Below are positions 60,358 to 64,000 of a stretch of 64,000 nt of DNA, piece after piece. Below the pieces are notes generated by a model that saw only the letters and a list, made by a program, of their open reading frames with translations, was not told the origin of the DNA and ran no database searches. Within the stretch, counting starts at the first letter, position 1; every line of letters begins with the position of its first letter. The position numbers and the translations under genes were made by a program. This DNA is from Verpa conica (lineage: Eukaryota > Ascomycota > Pezizomycetes > Pezizales > Morchellaceae): NCBI GenBank assembly GCA_033030425.1, contig JAUFSD010000023.1, positions 992,001-1,056,000 of the forward strand, given 5' to 3'.

Positions 60358-62870
60358 ATGTCTGAACCAGCTCCCGGTATCGAGAGGACAGATTCAGCCC
60401 TCAAGATAGCTGAAGAAGCTGTCCAAGGCAAGGGTACAACTGTCGTCGACAACTCTACTACCACCAGTGCAATCCTAAAAGCTATGGAAATTGCCCAACC
60501 TGGGAGTACCAAGAAGCTCCTTGCTGCGAAATCGGCTGAAGCTTCAGGTGACGAGCCCAAGAAAGTCAAGTCTAAACATAAAAAGAAGGGAAAGAAGGAG
60601 AAGGAGAAGAAGGAAGATGGTATGACTAAAATTTCATGGTTTTTAAAGAAAGATTTAGTATCTAATTATCAGCAGAGCCTGAAGCCGAGAAGAAAATGCA
60701 GGTCACAGTCAAGCATCTCGAAGAGCGCTACGACGAGCAGGGATACCAACACATCCAAGAACCTGGATCTGAGCCCCCAGAAAAGTCGAAGGAAGATAAA
60801 TGGGCAGACTATGTCCTCTGCGAGACACGCCACTTCAACTACGAACAAAAGTATACCCATCGAACGCTAGAGATCAAGAGTAAGCACCTTAAAGCGGTGC
60901 TGAAGAAAGTCATCAATGAGTACCCGGGTATTTCATTTAAGACGGTTAAGATCAAGCTGTCATTCCCATTGAGGGTTTTGTACCATTATTTGGATGAGTT
61001 GAAGGAGGAACTAGAGGTGATGAAAAAGGCGAATGTTCCGAAAAAGGGCAAGAAGGAAGGAAAGAAAGATAAAAAACATGACAAAAAGGACAAGAAGGAT
61101 AAGAAGAAGGATGAAAAGAAAGATGAAAGCGTCATAGTGAACGGAGATGCTAAGGAAGAGGCAAAAGATGATGTTAAGGACCCGGAGAAGGAAGAGGAGC
61201 AAAGGCAGAAAGATGCGGATGAGGCGATTGAGCATCTCGAATATTTGGTTACGTTCCTCGAGAATGAATTCCAGGATACAATCAAGGATGTTGCAAACCT
61301 GATCCCCCATGGGCTGATAACCTACGAGATGTAAGTCATCCTACTCCAGACATAGAAGGATATTATATACTAACCACCTTCTATCAATAGCCTTTGGACT
61401 ATCTTCAAGCCGGGACTCATCGTGTATGCCCAATCCCACCACAACCAGCAACGTTGCCTGAAACTTGAACGTGGCGACTATGTCGGTGGCCGGGATCCGA
61501 ATTTTCAACTCACAGTAAACTACGTTGACTATGATGGAAAGTCATTTGGTATGGCAGAAACTAATGTCTCTATACATCCTTTTGAGGGCTCAATGAAGAT
61601 CAATGCACTTAATGCATTCCCATTGGGATTTCATCCTAGAGAGAACGCGGTCAGAAAGTTCCTGATCGAACGAGGGAGAAGATTTGAAGGGTATAAGGGT
61701 AGTCACTATATGGAGTACAAGGGTATTGGGTTGGGGGAAGTAGTGAGATGCAGAAGAGTCCAGTATAACGTATGTCTATCACTGATTACCAGTTTAGATG
61801 GAACTAGCTGACATCATCAGATCAATGGCCGAGTGATGTGTGACGCAGAAACATACAATCGCATCAACCCTGACCGAGCGATCAACATTAAGGCACTTCC
61901 AGGCCACGATAAAACTCCTAAGGACGATAGCTACGACATTGACGAAGAGTGGCTAAGCGACGACGAGGAATGGACAGAAAAGTGTGGTGTCTCGGGTCCT
62001 ATAAAACCACTGACCGATGAGCAATGCCTCCTCTCTAACTTCCTAATCTCTGGTTTTGCTCTCGGGGAGAAGAAATGGGTCGATTTCTACATTGATAATT
62101 TATCACCAATCCAGTGGAATGAGAATGCATTCGACCAACTTGTCCTTCCTACCTCCCAGAAGTCACTCGTTCGCGCACTTGTCGAGTCCCACGTTAGAGA
62201 TATTGATGGTTTTGATGATATCATCAAGGGCAAAGGAAAAGGCCTCATATCAATTCTCCACGGCCCTCCGGGTGTTGGGAAAACTCTTACTGCCGAGTCC
62301 GTCGCGGAACATACCCGTCGCCCACTCTACGCTGTTTCTTCTGGTGAACTCGGAGTCAACCCGACAGAACTTGAGGAAAACCTCTCCAAGATTCTCGATG
62401 TCGCTACTACGTGGAAGGCTGTGCTACTTCTCGACGAAGCGGATGTATTCCTAGAGACACGTTCCCTTCATGACTTGAAGCGCAATTCCCTTGTTAGCAT
62501 CTTTCTCCGACTACTCGAATACTACCAGGGTATCCTCTTCCTTACCTCCAACCGCGTCACTACCTTTGACGAGGCTTTCCAGAGCAGAATACACGTCGCA
62601 TTGAAGTATAAAAAGCTAGATAAAGATGCCCGGGCAAAGGTCTGGCAAAACTTTATGAAGTTTGATGAAATAAAGGGTGGGAAAGAGTTACTAGAAACCG
62701 TAGTGAACAGAGAATTAAATGGTAGACAGATCAAGAACTGTGTGAGGACTGCACGATCATTAGCAGAATCTGAGGGACAGAAAGTGGGCTTCAATCATTT
62801 GACGATGGTCTTAGATATTCAAGAACAGTTTGAGAAGGACTTTGGAGGGTTGATGGAGAATGGAGTATAA
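60358..62870 (+). CDS. AAA-family ATPase of the fungal DUF7025-AAA type
   Basis: Exons 60358-60619, 60673-61330, 61391-61769 and 61821-62870 close in phase (introns 53, 60 and 51 bp) and give 782 residues. The N-terminal part is hydrophilic, with Lys/Glu-rich stretches at about 68-88 and 210-240. A central region typical of this fungal family follows (LWTIFKPGLIVYAQ, NAFPLGFHPRENAVRKFLIE, GRRFEGYKGSHYMEYKG). The AAA module has Walker A GPPGVGKT at about 581-588, Walker B LLLDEAD at about 636-642, and a sensor-type segment LFLTSNRVTTFDEAFQSRIH with the conserved Arg. The neighbouring acidic DIDEEWLSDDEEWTE segment is a common insert before the ATPase. Biological role unknown; members are numerous in ascomycetes and are general remodelling ATPases by inference. 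No active-site residue appears to be missing. Confidence 0.92.
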
Positions 62871-64000
62871 AGGGGGGGGGGGGGTGTTGTAGAACTATGA
62901 CACTATCTTATATAGAAGAATCGAGGGAATTTTTTTCCATTAAATTATGCTATTTCATATATGAGGATGGCGAACGTATCACTAAAGACTTCTTGTTTAG
63001 AGGGCTTGGTCTCGGCCTATGGGCGTCTTGCATCTTGTGTACATCACTGAGCGGCATCGACTCCCGCTATCGTATCTCGGTAGTGCTTGACATCTACGAC
63101 TACAAAACTACTCACAGGGCTTAATTCTAGGCCCTCCCCCCCTCATTAATCAGATGAGCCCTTGGTAGGTCTTCTAGGTTAGTTGCGAGGGTGGCATTTT
63201 TAGATACGTTCATCCGTGTAAACACAATATTAAGACCCTCTAGCTAAAAGATCGATAAATCACTATTAGAATTCAAGAGAATTCATGTTAATCTGGTGGT
63301 AGGGTTGACTGGTTTCTTATTATCTTAGACATGTCCTATATACCTCAAAAGTGTGTGATAGCACTATGTCTCGCACCCAGCACGTGATTGATATGATTAA
63401 TGTATTTTATAACCCTTTCCCCCTATGCAAGCAACACCAGTGGTGTTCTATCTTAGTTTTACATATTCAACCCCATCGGAATAAAATATGGGTTCGAATA
63501 GCCTAAAATGCATAACTAACCAATAACTTTCTTTATTTTGGCTATTATAGTCTTAAGTACGTAGAATTAGAATAGAGATATAATTCATCTAGCGTATTCG
63601 TCGGTGGTATGGTTGGTCGCCTGAGGCACCAGGCACTTATGGTAACGGGTGAGAATGCAAAATTGAAAGTGAAAAGAATAGAAATTAATACTCTGTATAC
63701 CATCCATCCGCTTGAATAAATGCTTCCAACTGGTCAACCATACTCATAGCTATATGCTGCATCTTGAGGGGTGGTACACAGATTGTTGATACTGTTGAAA
63801 AGAATAGTTTCTTGATGGTTTGTCAAGTCACTGGTACCTCTGGCGATCCGGATCGCCATGGCCACTAACCATAGGTACATCGTTACTTAAGATCAGTCTC
63901 TTACATCAGGTTTGTCTAGCCAATAACCTCGGGCTCGTAATGTTGCCGGTTTAGTGCCTTTGCTAAGTGCCATATGGTAGTTTTGTTCACTTCTCTGCTT
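62871..64000. other. Intergenic, 3' of the AAA ATPase
   Basis: Begins with a run of 13 G (62872-62884) one base after the ATPase stop codon. The rest is moderately AT-rich, with a 75-codon frame that matches nothing. No gene recognised up to the window edge. Confidence 0.5.

Noticed and set aside
60986..61310. Two overlapping 99-codon minus-strand frames rich in Phe/Leu/Ser
   Set aside because: Antisense of the Lys/Glu-rich exon of the AAA ATPase.
1..64000. CRISPR arrays, rRNA genes and bacterial-style operons
   Set aside because: None seen; spliced genes and fungal protein families show this is eukaryotic nuclear DNA, and no 5S or rDNA signature was noticed.

Overview
This is a nuclear fungal segment from a filamentous ascomycete (Pezizomycotina). 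The evidence is many short GT-AG introns (mostly 46-95 bp) with CTAAC/CTGAC-like branch sites, a Zn2Cys6 transcription factor, and fungal orthologues of RSE1, ECM29 and mS41. A cyanovirin-N-type lectin sits in a gene-poor background full of decayed repeats, so a Pezizomycetes (truffle- or morel-like) genome is my best guess; the genus is inference only.

Layout. 1.2-15.2 kb is the gene-dense block: a small heat-shock protein with a heat-shock promoter (-), the splicing factor RSE1/SF3b130 in four exons (-), a tiny two-exon ORF (-), and the proteasome adaptor ECM29 in twelve exons (+). A Zn2Cys6 regulator in nine exons follows at 16.4-19.2 kb (+); its zinc cluster is spread over four exons, one of only 10 nt. 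19.2-26.6 kb shows no gene. 26.6-28.2 kb holds the mitoribosomal protein mS41 and a four-exon gene for a small secreted protein, both (-). 28.2-43.1 kb is gene-poor and contains a 173-bp pogo/Fot-type MITE and other inverted repeats; its last 2.5 kb looks like promoter and leader of the next gene. At 43.1-45.5 kb is an RRM + YTH m6A-reader-like protein (+). 50.1-51.5 kb encodes an uncharacterised four-helix membrane protein in three exons (-). Around 53-54 kb are an intron-containing tRNA-Asn and the cyanovirin-N lectin gene. 54.2-60.3 kb is again gene-poor, with an intron-containing tRNA-Gly and a second 199-bp MITE-like element. A fungal AAA ATPase with a lysine-rich N-terminal half (+) occupies 60.4-62.9 kb.

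The genes do not form an obvious pathway or cluster. Several are housekeeping (splicing, proteasome, mitoribosome, tRNA) and others accessory (secreted protein, lectin, membrane protein, regulator). Exon models were built by hand from splice signals, frame continuity and family conservation; each closes in phase, but none is supported here by transcripts. AT-rich islands (about 7-8.3, 24.7-26.5, 30.6-33.5, 52.4-53.4, 56.5-58.9 and 63.1-64 kb) alternate with sequence of ordinary composition. The tRNAs, the decayed tRNA copy and the MITEs lie in or at the edges of these islands.
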